Assembly (NCBI RefSeq): GCF_004664715.2
Contig: NC_051069.1
Location: forward strand, 75,414,647-75,478,646
Direction of reading: 5' to 3'
DNA: 64,000 bases
DNA from: Peromyscus leucopus
Taxonomy: Eukaryota; Chordata; Mammalia; Rodentia; Cricetidae
Within the stretch, counting starts at the first letter, position 1, and each line of letters begins with the position of its first letter. Shown piece after piece: positions 22,791-34,739 of this stretch. Both the position numbers and the translations under genes were made by a program. The notes beneath the pieces were generated by a model that was not told the origin of the DNA, made no database searches, and saw only the letters and a list, made by a program, of their open reading frames with translations.

Positions 22791-23532
22791 CCTCCCTGGC
22801 AATACAGGGCAGTAGTAAAGGCTGAGCAGGGAAATGACCAAACCTTCCGTAGGGAGTTACATGCATGGAGACTTTAGGACTAAAAATAGGTAGAAGCATC
22901 ACAGTGTTTTAAGGAGGAAAGTGAAAGCAAGAATTTAGGCATCCATAGGTTCGTGGATCTTCTCTATCAAGATTCTCTGCTTCCTGACACTGTGCCTACA
23001 GGACCAGTACAGAACCTCAGTGCAATGAAAAGAGACAGAATGGCAGAGAACGATGTATGATCAAAGACATGAAAGTGTGCACAAAGACCTGGGAGAACCG
23101 ATGCACATTACACAAAACAGCAGAGTTCAACGTTCACTTGACCCCACATCACAGTGACTGAAGGCTGCAATGGATCCTTGAACCATCTACAGAAGGCAGC
23201 AGAAAGAAGTGCGTAATTCACAACTCACAGCAAAAATTAAAGGGTTTTTACAGTAGAAAGAAATTTTTCTGATTTACTGGGGGGGGAAGGGGGGGAGCAT
23301 GAAAACTTTACGAACAAAAGATGTATTTTAATCACAGCTCTAGTGAAAACACATCTTCCGAAATAAACACTGAAAAGTGTATTTTGATATCCTCTACTTT
23401 CCAAGAAGATGTTCAAATAACACAGAAACCTTTAGTTTTTAATTCAAGACAGTTTAGCTAAAAATCTGCTGTTTAGAGAGAAAGGGAAGTAGGAACTTAG
23501 GCTTTCCTCTAGATTAAAGATTCTGCGAGAAA

Positions 23533-23576
23533 CAGTACATGTTTACAATAAATTCAGTACATGTTTACAATAAATT
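23533..23576. repeat. 22-base tandem duplication
   Basis: Two perfect head-to-tail copies of cagtacatgtttacaataaa plus tt. Perfect identity suggests a recent duplication. Confidence 0.97.
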
Positions 23577-23885
23577 CAAGTTTGCTACTTACTTTTGATG
23601 CATTTGAAGCATAAACTTTTGGAAAATAATGACATGTAACATGTAACTTTAATAAAAGGTATTGATGAAGTTTTGATATTTAAACATATGTGGAACTTTG
23701 AAGTCAGCTTCTAATCAATGACAATTATTCAGGCAATACCATACAACTTCTTACAGATTTAATTATAACCAACTGAACATTAAAGATCTTAAGAAAAAAT
23801 ATCAAATATTTAAAGCTCAAAGTACAGCAACCAGAATTTAAGTAAATTCAGGTAACATTATCCAACTGGCAGGCCACCAGCACTA

Positions 23886-23935
23886 TAAAACTAGCTTTAC
23901 ATTCTAAAGCTAGTTTTACATAGCTTTAGAATGTA
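23886..23935. repeat. Two overlapping inverted repeats
   Basis: Arms 23886-23898 and 23906-23918 (13 bases, loop of 7) are perfectly complementary. Arms 23898-23912 and 23921-23935 (15 bases, loop of 8) are also perfectly complementary. They share 23906-23912, so only one stem can form at a time. Confidence 0.9.
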
Positions 23936-25004
23936 CATACCATTATTAATCTGTAATATATAATCGTATTCCTAAATTTATGCAATATTGCCAACAGGCC
24001 AGTATACAAAACCTCCTGATTTAGGGGAGAGGAGCAGGATGACAGAGACTGGACATGCTTTGTACATGTACCACTATCATGTACCCAAGGCCTGATTCTG
24101 TACTTTTTTAATCTATTCGCTCCTTTTATAAACAAGTGCTGATATTCACAAGAGTATCTATTTTCAGCTACAATTAGAGCTGGCCTGTCAAGTGGCTCCA
24201 TCAAGCAGTTGGACACTGCGACATCTGTTTCCACAAAGCCCATCCTGCTGTTCTCCTAGAGTTTCAGGGTCCCCCAAGAGCTTGGGGCTGACACCGAGCA
24301 TTGCCAGTGTAGGTGACAGACCTCAGGACAATGCCATGGGCAGTCTGAAAACCGAGGTATGTGCAGAAAATCCGTGTGGCCACTAATGTCATTCTTGTCT
24401 GACACGAATCGATTTCTAGAGGGCATATCAAAATCTAAACACAATGACCTCTGGCTGTTTATTAGACTACTTACAAAAAAAGGAAAATGTAGGATGACCT
24501 GTTTGGTCCCAACAAAAACATAGTCAAAAACTGCATATTCAGACCAATTTTGTAGGAAAACTTGAACTAAAATAATTATAAATTGGAGAACTGTCTTGTA
24601 ATGAAACAAGATGTTGCTAATTAATATGCAACCAAAACAAACTGGCTAAGAATTTGCAGCCCTAAATTAAGAGAAAGGCGATAATAAATCCCAGAGCTCA
24701 GATGCTCTGGTGCTGAGAATGAAAAGCCATTAACGGGTCTTTCTGAGTCGATGTCTTTATATGTTACTTCTGGACTTTCCTTGACAAGAATCTTTCTCAT
24801 TCAGAAAGAAAGAACAGAACATGCTTTAGCCTTGAACTATCCAGATACTCAGGAGTCACAGAAGCCCAGAGCATAAGCTCTTGAGTTTCAATGATCAGGA
24901 GTTTCATGCTGATGAAGCTTTCATGGGTTTCGCTAGCCTAACTTCTTCATTTTACAGATAGAAAAATAATGCCCCCAAACTAATGTAACTTATTCCCATA
25001 TAAA

Positions 25005-25205
25005 AAGGCTTGAGAGATGGTTCAAAGATTAAGAGCATACCACTCTCACAGAGGTCCTGGGCTCAGCTCCCAGCACCCACACAGGGTGCCTTACAACCAC
25101 CTGTAACTCCAGATCCAGGGAATCTGACAGCCTCTTCTGGATTCTATAGGCAACTGCATGCACACCCACACACAGACTTACATTATAAAAATAATAAAAG
25201 AAAAA
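25005..25205 (+). repeat. B2/B3-type SINE
   Basis: It starts 'ggcttgagagatggttcaaa', contains 'gggctcagctcccagcaccc' and 'cagcctcttctgga', and ends with an AATAATAAAAG tail. Confidence 0.85.
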
Positions 25206-26614
25206 TGTAAAAGAAAGGGGTCAATAATCCTAGATATCTTCCTGAGAACGCTGTTTATAATTCGTTGATATTGATGAGAACACACATCAGCTCTCTTGAA
25301 ACACCTCTGGCCTTGTTTTCTTTTCAAGAAGCACCAAAGTGGTCCTTACCAACCACATAGAACATGTCACCAAAGGGGAAAGTGCAGAGTTCCAGGATTG
25401 GTTTCAACAGTAAATTGTGAGATCCGTGAGCAGACACTAGGGGGAAGCCCATCCAGAATCGTGGGGCATGTTGTCTAAGATGGAGATGAACGCAAACCTT
25501 GAGCATTACCGCCTGTGTTGCTCAAGACATGCACGCAGGCCTGGTACATAGGTGTGCTGTGGAAGGGCAGGGAGCAGGCCGGCGTCCATCTTCTCATTCT
25601 GAAACCTACAGACTATGTCAGGCACAGTCCTCAGCCCAAAATGTTTGAGACATTAAACTAGGTCATTTGCTAGTTTACTAATAAAAACAATCTGAAAAGG
25701 GGAGAAGAAATCAATAAAACCAATTATAAAGCTTGCTGAGCATTTACTCTGTTATATATGCTACAGTGCTTAGCTCTCTTGGTAAGTTTGGAAAGCATGC
25801 GTTACTAGAAGGCTTTACTACAAGAAGTTCAAGTGGTACAGAGAAGGTCCTCTGTCCTCTCAGTGAGAAAGCAGAAGTTCACACCCATGTTCCATTCTCC
25901 AGAGAGGAATGGAATGCCAAGCCTCCTGACAGCAAAAAGAAAAAGAAAAGAAAAAAAAAAAAAGGCTGTCTTTCACCATTAGCCCCACACCCTTCCAGCT
26001 CTCAATTTTAGAATCACAGACAGGACTGACACAAAACAGAAGACTAGAGTCCTGGATAGAGAGACAGGCACCACAGTGAGGCCTCTCCCATCAGCATCCT
26101 TTCCCATGAAGCACAAACACCAAGAAGTAAAGAAACAGCGTTTCCCTTCTGTAATGAGCACCAAGAATATAACCGTTCCTGCTGGAACTTCCGGATCACT
26201 GCATGTGGTTTGGGAGGAGATGGTTCAGAAACTTCATCTGAGAATTAAACCAAAGCCTGAAACAGACTGAGAGAAGGCCAAAATACAGAGATCTCTTGGC
26301 TCTTTCAGAAGTGGGTCTGTCACCAAGGGCAGATTCATAGCAACTTCGTCTCTGTAGAGGTAAGACCCCTTCATTTTTCACTCAGGCCAATCACTCAAAA
26401 GGAGCTCTGTTTGTAACCTCCCCAAACCTTGAGGGTGTGCATTTGTGCCAGCTCATCTACTTGGAACACTGCCAAGATCAGGAGGCAAGCAAGAAAGGCT
26501 GGTGGGAAGCCAAAATAAACACACCAAGTTTTACTACATTCAACCCAGCAAAAACTTACTAAGAACTTTTCCTCTAGGCACCATGCCTGACACTGGGGAT
26601 GCTGGTAATAACAA

Positions 26615-26830
26615 TGGTTACTGCAGTAGCTACTAATGCATGGTGAAGGCTTACCCGGTACCAGGCTCTGCTAGAAACACTTGAATCATCGAATCCTATC
26701 AATAGCACTATGAGGTAAGGCCTGGTGTTAGCTACATTTTCTCAATAAGGACATTGTCAAAGTGAGTGATTAAATTACTTATCTACGATCACTGAGCTAG
26801 TTGAGTGGTGGATGGAAACTCCGTCTCGCC
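26615..26830 (+). repeat. MIR SINE
   Basis: It contains 'gcagtagctactaatgcatg', 'ttacccggtaccaggctctg', 'actatgaggtaaggcctg' and 'atcactgagctagttgagtg' in MIR order and spacing. Confidence 0.8.
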
Positions 26831-27075
26831 ATTGCTGGCTACCTCTCTATATTGTACAATCAAGAGAGAGGAATAAAGGGCATGGAGGTCAGTGCGGCGA
26901 TCTCCAGTTCTCAAGCCCACAGTGTATGAAGGAAGACAGGCAAATGAACCTCAGCGAACACCCAATGCAACTCAGGAGGGAGACAAGGCCGCAAAGAAGT
27001 GGATGTCAGGTCAGCTGAGTTCTGAAACTTAGGTTGGGGCGAACCAGGGAGTGATGGAGGGTAGGGGTGCATTCA

Positions 27076-27156
27076 GGAAAGGGAGTAGCTTTCAGGATAG
27101 GGAGTAGCTTTCAGGATAGGGAGTAGCTTTCAGGATAGGGAGTAGCTTTCAGGAGG
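27076..27156. repeat. Minisatellite, 19-base unit, four copies
   Basis: Four nearly perfect head-to-tail copies of gggagtagctttcaggata; the last diverges into AGGCC. Confidence 0.95.
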
Positions 27157-28319
27157 CCTCAGGGTGAAGAGAAGTAACCAAGGCTATGGAACACAAGCTC
27201 ATGACCAGACAGACCCTTGTGATACTTGTGAGCTTGGCGAGGGGGCTGGGGGAGACTAAAGGAGGAGCTGAAACTGGAGGGAGTACAGGGGAGCTGCTGT
27301 GGTGTGCAAAGGATCGCAGCTCCCCATCGAGAACGAACACCTGGGCTTTAGAACCCCTCCTCAGTGGTGGGGCAGTGCATCTGCACAGGGCAAAATGAGA
27401 AGGAGGCTGATCAGACAGCAGGCTGTAGACAGAGTGTCATTAGGGAAGGAGACAGTGAGCAGAGGAAAGAGACAATGGCCACCGTGCCTGGTGACTATGT
27501 ACGGGGAGCAGGAAGAAATCTGCTAGGTAGAGGTTTGGCATTATGGAGTTAAGGACGTTGAAAGAGGAGCAGGCTTCAGAAAGGCAGCAACATTTGCTTG
27601 TCTCAGGCACCTAACTTAGAAAATCCAGCCAAGAATCCAGCAAAGAATTCTTCCTTTAAATACTGCTAACAGTAATAATGGTTTCATCTGTCTTCGACAT
27701 GAGTCACTGGAAGCTGAAAATTCAGAGGAAGCATTTATGCCCAAGAAATGAGAAAGCTGACTTGAGAAAGAGAAAACAGTTTTTAAAAAAAGAAGAAGTA
27801 GGAGCCAACTTGGGAATGCTAAGGAAATAGCAAAGTCCTCCCCTTCTCCATAGAGTAATTACAGCACATCACCAGAGCAGGTTACAAGATTAACCTAATC
27901 ACCGAGAAAAGGTTAATTTGTGCTCTGTATGCTCCATCTTAATAAGCAGGGAACTAGGAAATGGGTTTTAGAAAGGCCCTGACTGAACTAGCTCAAATCA
28001 ATCCCGCTGCACAGCTCCTGCAGGTAGAAAATTCACTTCCTGTGGAAACCCTCACACACCGTCAGAAGAAAAGAGTCCCATAAGAGATGACTCCATGGCG
28101 CTCTGCTCAGTGACTGCTCCAGGCCCTTCCACCAAGACCAGCTTCCTCCCTCAGACCACACTATGTTCCCTTCCAGGATCATGGTGAGAGTCAGAGTTCA
28201 CTTTGTTCAAAGAGAAACTTAGCTGGTTCTCATTTTAAGGCCCCCACTGTTCCCTTGGTAATAGCTTCCAGAAACCATCACCAGGCACAGTTCTAATCAG
28301 TGCTCAATACATTCCTTAC

Positions 28320-28410
28320 CTGTCCTTTATCGTGACTTCACCACAGGACTGGCAATAAAACGTGCAACATTCTTGGGCTTGCAAGCTTTGATTAAACACT
28401 GAAATCAATT
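28320..28410 (-). CDS. UBE3D: UBE3D exon 3
   Basis: This exon of 91 bases has the acceptor TTTCCTTTAG and the donor CAG|GTAAGG (intron begins at 28319). Two bases complete Q92. Residues 93-121 read LISVFNQSLQAQECCTFYCQ then SCGEVTIKD, and two bases of R122 end it. The cysteines C106, C107, C111 and C114 are the start of the cysteine-rich core of UBE3D; the pair C111-x-x-C114 mirrors C188-x-x-C191 in exon 5. The exon is too short to be obvious as an ORF and was found by its similarity and splice sites. Confidence 0.96.
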
Positions 28411-31400
28411 CTAAAGGAAATCAACAAAACAGCAAGTCTTAGAGGTTTGGAACAAACATATTGTATCATGTTTAAAGGGCTTCCTAGCACAATAAATTAC
28501 CACCAATACACACTGTTTATGATTTACTCAGAAGTATAGGCTTAATTAGCACTATCCGATGACTCAACCAGAGGCAAACATTGTGAAGTGTTTCCCAAAA
28601 CAACAGCTTTTGCTTAGCATTCCTGAGCCAGCCATTGCCCTAGATTACCATGCAACATACTGGTGGATTTCTTCTCTATTCTATAAATATGATCAGTTCT
28701 GTATTAACAACGAGTGGAGATGGATAGCTAAAATTTCAGTTCGATCTGGTTTTTGTTTTTGTGGTTAAGTTTTAGGTCCACCCCTACACATTAAACAGTA
28801 TGAGCAAGCAAAATGGACATCCAGGCTGGTCTTTGTGAAGCAGGTCCCAGGAATGCAAATCTCCTAAGAGTTTCTTTATCCAAGAGCAAAATCCAGTGTC
28901 GGATGGAACTGTGGGAGATGGGGATGAGAGGGAGGGGGAGGTACTGAGAGCTGTGGGGAAAGTTTAGATTTCCCATCCAGTTGCACTGGATGGCTTATAC
29001 CTCTCATTCTGATGTTTCATTTGTAATTGAAGGAAATTTTTATTTAAAAAAAAAAAGCACTGCATTATTTGTCTATAAAAAAACCTAATTGAAGAAATGA
29101 GGTCATAGTTATTATAAGCAAGCAACAGAATCTGCTTGGTGTTACCTTTTATGTACTTTAAAATGCTTTATAAGATGCCAGAAAGTTTAAGTCCTTGCAA
29201 TTAAAAATTCTGCGGTTTAATCTCTAAGTGTCTCTACAAATCCCTCCTGCATGAAGGTTAAATAAACAGTATTATTCTTCAATGCTGAGCATCTATAAAG
29301 AAGACCTAGGTAAACCCTCCAACATCCTCTTCAGAACAAATCAGTTTTCAGTGGAACACTGCTCTCTGCTGGCCATTAATTAAGTCAAGGATGGAATCCT
29401 AGATGCTCACTGCCACTGGGAAAGGTTAATGGCAGACCATACGCTGTGCACCGAGCGTCACCATTTCACCCACAGCAACTTCAAAACAGTGTGCCAGGGT
29501 GGTGTGTGCCATGACTACTCCCTAAAAGCTGAGAAGGCAACTAGCTCTTTAAACCTTGAGACACAACTGAATGCTAAAAATTTCAAAAGTTGCTTCCTAC
29601 AGTACTTAGATTTCAGTGCGCCTCAGCATGCTCCTACCTGACAATCATTCATGCGGCAAATATTTATTCCTCACCTATTATGCAGAAAGCGCTAAAGCAA
29701 TTAAAAAGCTGAAGAATCCGCTTTACAGAGCCTTGCATGCACCATAGAACAGGTTTTGAAAGTTTCCCTTTTCAGGTATTGGAGCAAAATGTTTCAAAAA
29801 CATAAAGAAACAGTCCAACAAACATAAACAATACAAAAAACCAACACACAGTAGTGGATTTATTTTGTCCACAGTCAGTATTAAATGTTGCTCATTAACT
29901 GAAAATGTTAAAAATAATTCCGAATATGAGTGAGCAGCACACTCAAACATTCTGTCCCTGGATGTCCCCATTCCTCTGTCTTTACCATCAGAGTCCTAGA
30001 AAACATGGTGGCTCCCATGCCTGCCTTCTACCAGCTTCCAAACTCCACAGGAAGTTCCTGCTGTGCCTACTGTTGCTAACAGAGAAGTGATGTCATCAAA
30101 GATCCTCACTGGCACCTCCATCCCAGAATGTGGGGACAGTCAGGAAGGCAGTTGGTCTACGTTCCACTCCTGGTGGCCTCACCCTGCTTTCCGGGATTCA
30201 ATGTCACTCTAGGTGTTTATTGGATGCCACTTAAGCAGGACATCTCTTTTCCCTGTCCCTTGTTTCTAAAAACTGATTCTGCATATTTCAAACATTCACT
30301 GATTCAGAACATCAGCAAAATTACTCTTGGGGAAAAGAATAAGTGACGTTCCCTCTACCTTCTCTTGCCTTTCTAAAATCTCTGACAGGCTTCTTAGGAC
30401 AATCCTGTTGTTCCCACCTCAGGGCTCCACAACGTTCTGATGAAGGGCTTATTACAGACGGCTCAGCAATGCGGCCTTAGGGTGTAATAGAAAGAATTAA
30501 GAATGAAGGTCTTTCTCTGATACAAAGCATCAGCCCGGTTTCCTCCAATGCTGGCTTCACAGCATTTTCCTCATCTACAGCACCCATTACATTGTATGAG
30601 ATACAATGAGCCAGCATTAAAAAAAAAAAAAAAAAGATGAGATCTTACAAAAAGAAAAGGTTTTTGCTGTTGTTTTTAACATCTAGCTGTATCAATATAC
30701 ATTTCTGAGTTTGTATACAATCACAAACACTGCACTTACAACCACTCCAGTGACAACACCATATGATTCCTCACATGCAACTTTGGGTCCTCTACATGTA
30801 TTATTCCATCTAGAATGGTCTCTGCACGGATGGGGTAATTTCCACTGCTCAGTTCTCTGGTCAAATCAGCTCACCCTCAGGGAGCCTTCACTAAACTCAT
30901 TACTCCCCAACGGTATGCCTCTTCCTTCTCTACCACAGCACTTTGCTCTATGCACTTTAATTAGGTGGGCAGCATCCGATGTTCCCACCCATTAGCATAT
31001 ACCCTCCACAATCGCAGAGGCCTTGGCGGCTGGTTGGTGTCTGTGTCCCCAGCACCCACATCAAACGGCTCACACCTAGTTTGAGCTATCCTGTCTGCTG
31101 AATGACTACATTAAAACCAACCAGGTTTGGGACAACGGTTTTATTATTTTATCCTCATGTCTGAGGGCCAGACATTTATGATTAAAGAAATAAACTGGGT
31201 GATTTGGGGGAAATATCTGTACCTTCTTCTCAAGTCTGCCACGAGATTAAAAATGCTCAAAGAATTAAAGCGTATTCTTAAGAAGCGAAGGTTCGGAAAA
31301 GTTAAGCTGGTAACTGGCAGAGTGGATCGAGACCCTGAAACGTCTTCATCTCTAGCCCTTCCAAGTCACTGACTTAATGAATGTCAACGTCCATCGGGGT

Positions 31401-31415
31401 GCAGCTCCTACTCAC
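28411..31415. other. UBE3D intron 2
   Basis: A likely L2 3' end lies at 30760-31115 and poly(A) runs at about 29044-29057 and 30619-30634. Otherwise 28411-30760 shows no repeat or exon that I recognise. Confidence 0.6.
30760..31115 (+). mobile_element. L2 LINE 3' end
   Basis: The order is that of L2 3' ends: 'cagggagccttcactaaact', a proline/leucine-coding-like stretch, 'tgtgtccccagcacccacat' and a final 'tgctgaatgactaca'. It is old and diverged. Confidence 0.6.
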
Positions 31416-31612
31416 GTGGGCTGGAGTCAGTGTGGGCCTGCAGACGCAGGTGCAACCCATCTCCGTGGATATATTTCAGCCCGCCGCACGAGGAAGGCGC
31501 AAGCCTGACCTCTGCTGGAAGCTGGGTCTCGGTGCAGCCATCAGGGGTTCGCATCAAGAGTGAGGTGGGCGTTATGGAAACGTCCAGGTGCATCCCTCCT
31601 TCATCGGGCTCA
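31416..31612 (-). CDS. UBE3D: UBE3D exon 2
   Basis: This exon of 197 bases has the acceptor GCACTATCAG and the donor CAC|GTGAGT. One base completes S26. Residues 27-91 read EPDEGGMHLDVSITPTSLLM, RTPDGCTETQLPAEVRLAPS, SCGGLKYIHGDGLHLRLQAH and TDSSP, and one base of Q92 ends the exon. Human shares the pattern of EGGM, the TPEGCTE-like motif, QLPAEVRL, PSSC and GDGLHLRLQ. This is the N-terminal beta-rich part of the protein. The end of the exon (TDSSP) differs from human. Confidence 0.97.
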
Positions 31613-32639
31613 CTGATAGTGCAAAATAAAACCCAAGTTAATAATTTCTCTCTGATGAGAGAAATTTCACATGTTTCACACTGCATGAAATAAGCAAAAG
31701 CTTAGCCCTGAATTTCTCTGCTTCTCTCCCAGAGAGACCCTAAAATCCCTGTCCCCAGAAAATAGAACCCTGGGAAACAAGCCAGATCAGGTTAGACCAG
31801 ACAAGACTGTAGGTTAGAACAGGCAAGACTGTCACCCTGTAGAAGTCCTGGGTCATGTTTTTAACTCTTGTTTCTGAGACAGCATTAAAGTCAGGAAATC
31901 ACAGTATTGTTAACTGCTATGCAAGATGTCCACAGGGAAACACTGACGCCAGCCAGCTTTCTGCAAAAAGTCAGAGAATAAATGTTTCCTGAGTTCTCCA
32001 CCAGCCTGGGATCTACAGTGAGACTGTCTCAAACAACAAACTCCAAACAAAAGAAAAACACAACTCTTGGCCCATAGGCTGCACCAAAAGAGGCCACAGT
32101 TAGGTGTGTAGTTTGGTGTCTACTTTGCTACCTCAGTAATTTTAAACCACATGTATGTCAACAGTTCTCGAACTGTATTGTTGGGAGATCATCACAGCAA
32201 GGGGGGAAAGCTTACACATTCAACACAGATGCAAGTCTTCGGTATTGGTGTTCATCCTGAGGATGCTGAAGGTGCAGATCTGGAGACTGGCAGTACCATA
32301 AACCACATGGCCTCTAGAAGATAATATGTCGGGAGGCAGCTCTGGGGGTCTCTCTCTCTCTTCTTGTATTACCCTCATCCTAGTGGTTACATCCTCATGA
32401 CCTCACAGAAACCCAATGACCTCTCCCAGAGGCTGGCCTCCTAACATCACTTCTCTGCGGGTTTTGAATTTAAACCCCACAGATTTCACGAGGACACAAG
32501 CATTTGGGCTATAAGAGGGTTACAGCAGGTAGAGGGGAGAAGAGGTAACAGTAAAAGATCCAGCAGTATCCTGGAGCACAGAAGACTGACCAGGGAGATA
32601 AACATCATGAGCTAATGAAAGCCAGGATTTGTACTGTGC

Positions 32640-33859
32640 AAGAACACAGTTACTAGACATCAAAATACTGAACAGTCCAATTAAAAAATGAGCTAAAGAG
32701 CTAAACAGAGAATTCACAAAACAAGAACTACAAATGGTTGAAAGACATTTAAAGAAATGCTCAACATCCTTAATCATCAGAGAAATGCAAATCAAAACGA
32801 CTCTGAGATACCACCTTACACCTGTTAGAATGGCTACGATCAAAAACACCAATGACAGCCAATGTTGGAGAGGATGTGGAGCAAAGGGAACACTCCTCCA
32901 CTGTTGGTGGGAATGTAAGCTTGTACAACCACTGTGGAAATCAGTATGGCGGTTTCTCAGAAAATTAGGAATCGAACTACCTCAAGACCCAGCCATCCCA
33001 CTCTTGGGCATATACCCAAGGAATGCTGATTCATACCATAAAGATACATGCTCAGCTATGTTCATAGCAGCACTATTTGTAATAGCCAGAACCTGGAAAC
33101 AACCTAGATGCCCATCAACGGAAGAATGGATGAAAAAAAATGTGGTACATATACACAATGGAGTACTACTCAGCAGAGAAAAACAATGAAAGCATGAAAT
33201 TTGCAGACAAATGGATGGAACTAGAAAAAATCATCCTGAGTGAGGTAACCCAAACCCAGAAAGACAGTCATGGTATGTACTCACTCATAAGTGGATTCTA
33301 GATATAAAATAAAGAACAATCAGACCACAGCCCACAGAACCATAGAGGCTATATATATAGTATGGAGGTCCCTAGGACAACTGTGGCTTATAATAAATTT
33401 CGGTTCTACTCAATTATTGAAAAAAATAGCCAAATGAATGGAAACACATGAACTATGAACCAAAGGCTGAGGGGACCCCAGCTGGATCAGGCCCTCTGAA
33501 TAGGTGAGCCAGTTGATTGGCTTGATCAGTTTGGGAGGCAACTAGGCAGTGGGACCAAGTCCTGCGCTCATTGCATGAGTTGGCTGTTTGAAACCTGGAG
33601 CTTATGCAGGGACACTCGGCTCAGTCTTGGAGGAAAGGACTAGACCTGCCTGGACTGAGTCTACCAGGTTGATTGCAGTCCTGGGGGAGGATTTGCCCTG
33701 GAGGAGGTGGGAATGGCGGGAAGGCTGGGGATAAGGGGAGGGTTTGGGAGGGGGGAGAATAGGGGAACCCGTGGCTGATATGTAGAAAAATAAAAGAAAA
33801 AAAAAATAGACTGTCAACACAGGCAAAAAAAAAAAAAAAAAAAAAAAGAACACAGTTAC
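32640..33859 (+). mobile_element. 5'-truncated LINE-1 with 14-base target-site duplications
   Basis: The identical 14-mer aagaacacagttac lies at 32640-32653 and 33846-33859. Between them is the 3' part of a rodent L1: the end of ORF2 (32734-33189 encodes [20 protein letters not shown] and [10 protein letters not shown], hallmarks of the ORF2 C-terminus), then a 3' UTR with a G-rich polypurine stretch at about 33711-33765 and a poly(A) tail at about 33823-33845. ORF2 is broken near 33139-33150 (MKKN then a shifted frame). The element is antisense to UBE3D. The perfect duplications indicate a relatively young insertion. Confidence 0.97.
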
Positions 33860-34017
33860 ATGGAGGGGGGGAGGCAGAAAGCTAGAAAGCACCCTGTGGT
33901 AATGGACTAGAACTAGGGACACCTCTATGAATTCATGGTTTAGGATGTACATAAATAGATACAGCGATATAAATAGATGTGAATGTATGTACATGCATAA
34001 ATAAGTCAACAACATGT

Positions 34018-34557
34018 CATCTATACTGTGGGATGTTCTGTATGTCCTGTGGGAGCCCATTCTTGGGTTCCTCATGGCTTTACCCAGCAGGTCCACATAG
34101 AGGATGTTTAGGACCATGGGCCTGAGTGCAGGTGTCTGAGATGGTCTGCACTTGGCTGTGCTGGGGGATGGTCTGTATGGCAAATGTGTTGCTCTGATTT
34201 GTCAATAAATAAAACACTGATTGGCCATGGCTAGGCAGGAAGTATAGGCGGGACTAACAGAGAGGAGAAAAGAAAGAACAGGAAGGCAGAAGGAGTCACT
34301 GCCAGCCGCCTACCAGGAAAAGCAGCATGTGAAGACTCCGGTAAGCCACAAGCCACGTGGCAAGGTATAGATTTATGGAAATGGATTAATTCAAGCTATA
34401 AGAACAGTTAGCAAGAAGCCTGCCACGGCCATACAGTTTGTAAGCAATATAAGTCTCTGTGTTTACTTGGTTGGGTCTGAGTGGCTGTGGGACTGGCAGG
34501 TGACAAAGATTTGTCCTGACTGTGGGCAAGTCAGGAAAACTCTAGTTACACATCTAT
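34018..34557 (+). mobile_element. Solo ERV LTR with probable 7-base flanking repeat
   Basis: The LTR body at about 34027-34550 starts TGTGGGATG and ends TTACA. It includes an AATAAATAAA poly(A) signal and 'cactgattggccatggc' (an inverted CCAAT). The flanks carry CATCTAT at 34018-34024 and 34551-34557, though two extra bases lie between the left copy and the TG. A phrase resembling the LTR start recurs inside it at about 34159-34180. It is related to the LTR at 36168-36527 and, in antisense, 57800-58404. Confidence 0.7.
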
Positions 34558-34650
34558 GTAATGACATTCCAATAGTAATGAGCATCACTCCTGGGGATTT
34601 AATTTAGTGGCATGTGCAAGGCCCTAGACTAGACTCCCACTATATATTTG

Positions 34651-34653
<3 letters not shown>

Positions 34654-34708
<55 letters not shown>
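34654..34708. repeat. (CA)n microsatellite
   Basis: About 27 CA units in intron 1 of UBE3D. Confidence 0.98.
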
Positions 34709-34712
<4 letters not shown>

Positions 34713-34739
34713 TGTGTAGACAAATTTCTAAGCCGTCTT

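Larger units (their letters stand above)
18833..28319. other. UBE3D intron 3
   Basis: The intron contains two minisatellites (19126-19325 and 27076-27156), a B1 with perfect target duplications, a (CT)n tract, an L1-like piece at 22017-22500, MIR copies at 22590-22790 and 26615-26830, and a B2 at 25005-25205. 19940-20965, 21045-22010, 22800-24995, 25210-26600 and 27160-28319 are otherwise unremarkable intron, apart from a short tandem duplication at 23533-23576 and inverted repeats at 23886-23935. Confidence 0.6.

Noticed and set aside
32734..33189. 151-codon plus-strand ORF as a gene
   Set aside because: It is the broken C-terminal end of L1 ORF2 in a 5'-truncated insertion.
33602..34183. 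193-codon minus-strand ORF
   Set aside because: It is antisense to the L1 3' UTR polypurine stretch and poly(A) (F- and P-rich run) and continues into an LTR; not a gene.
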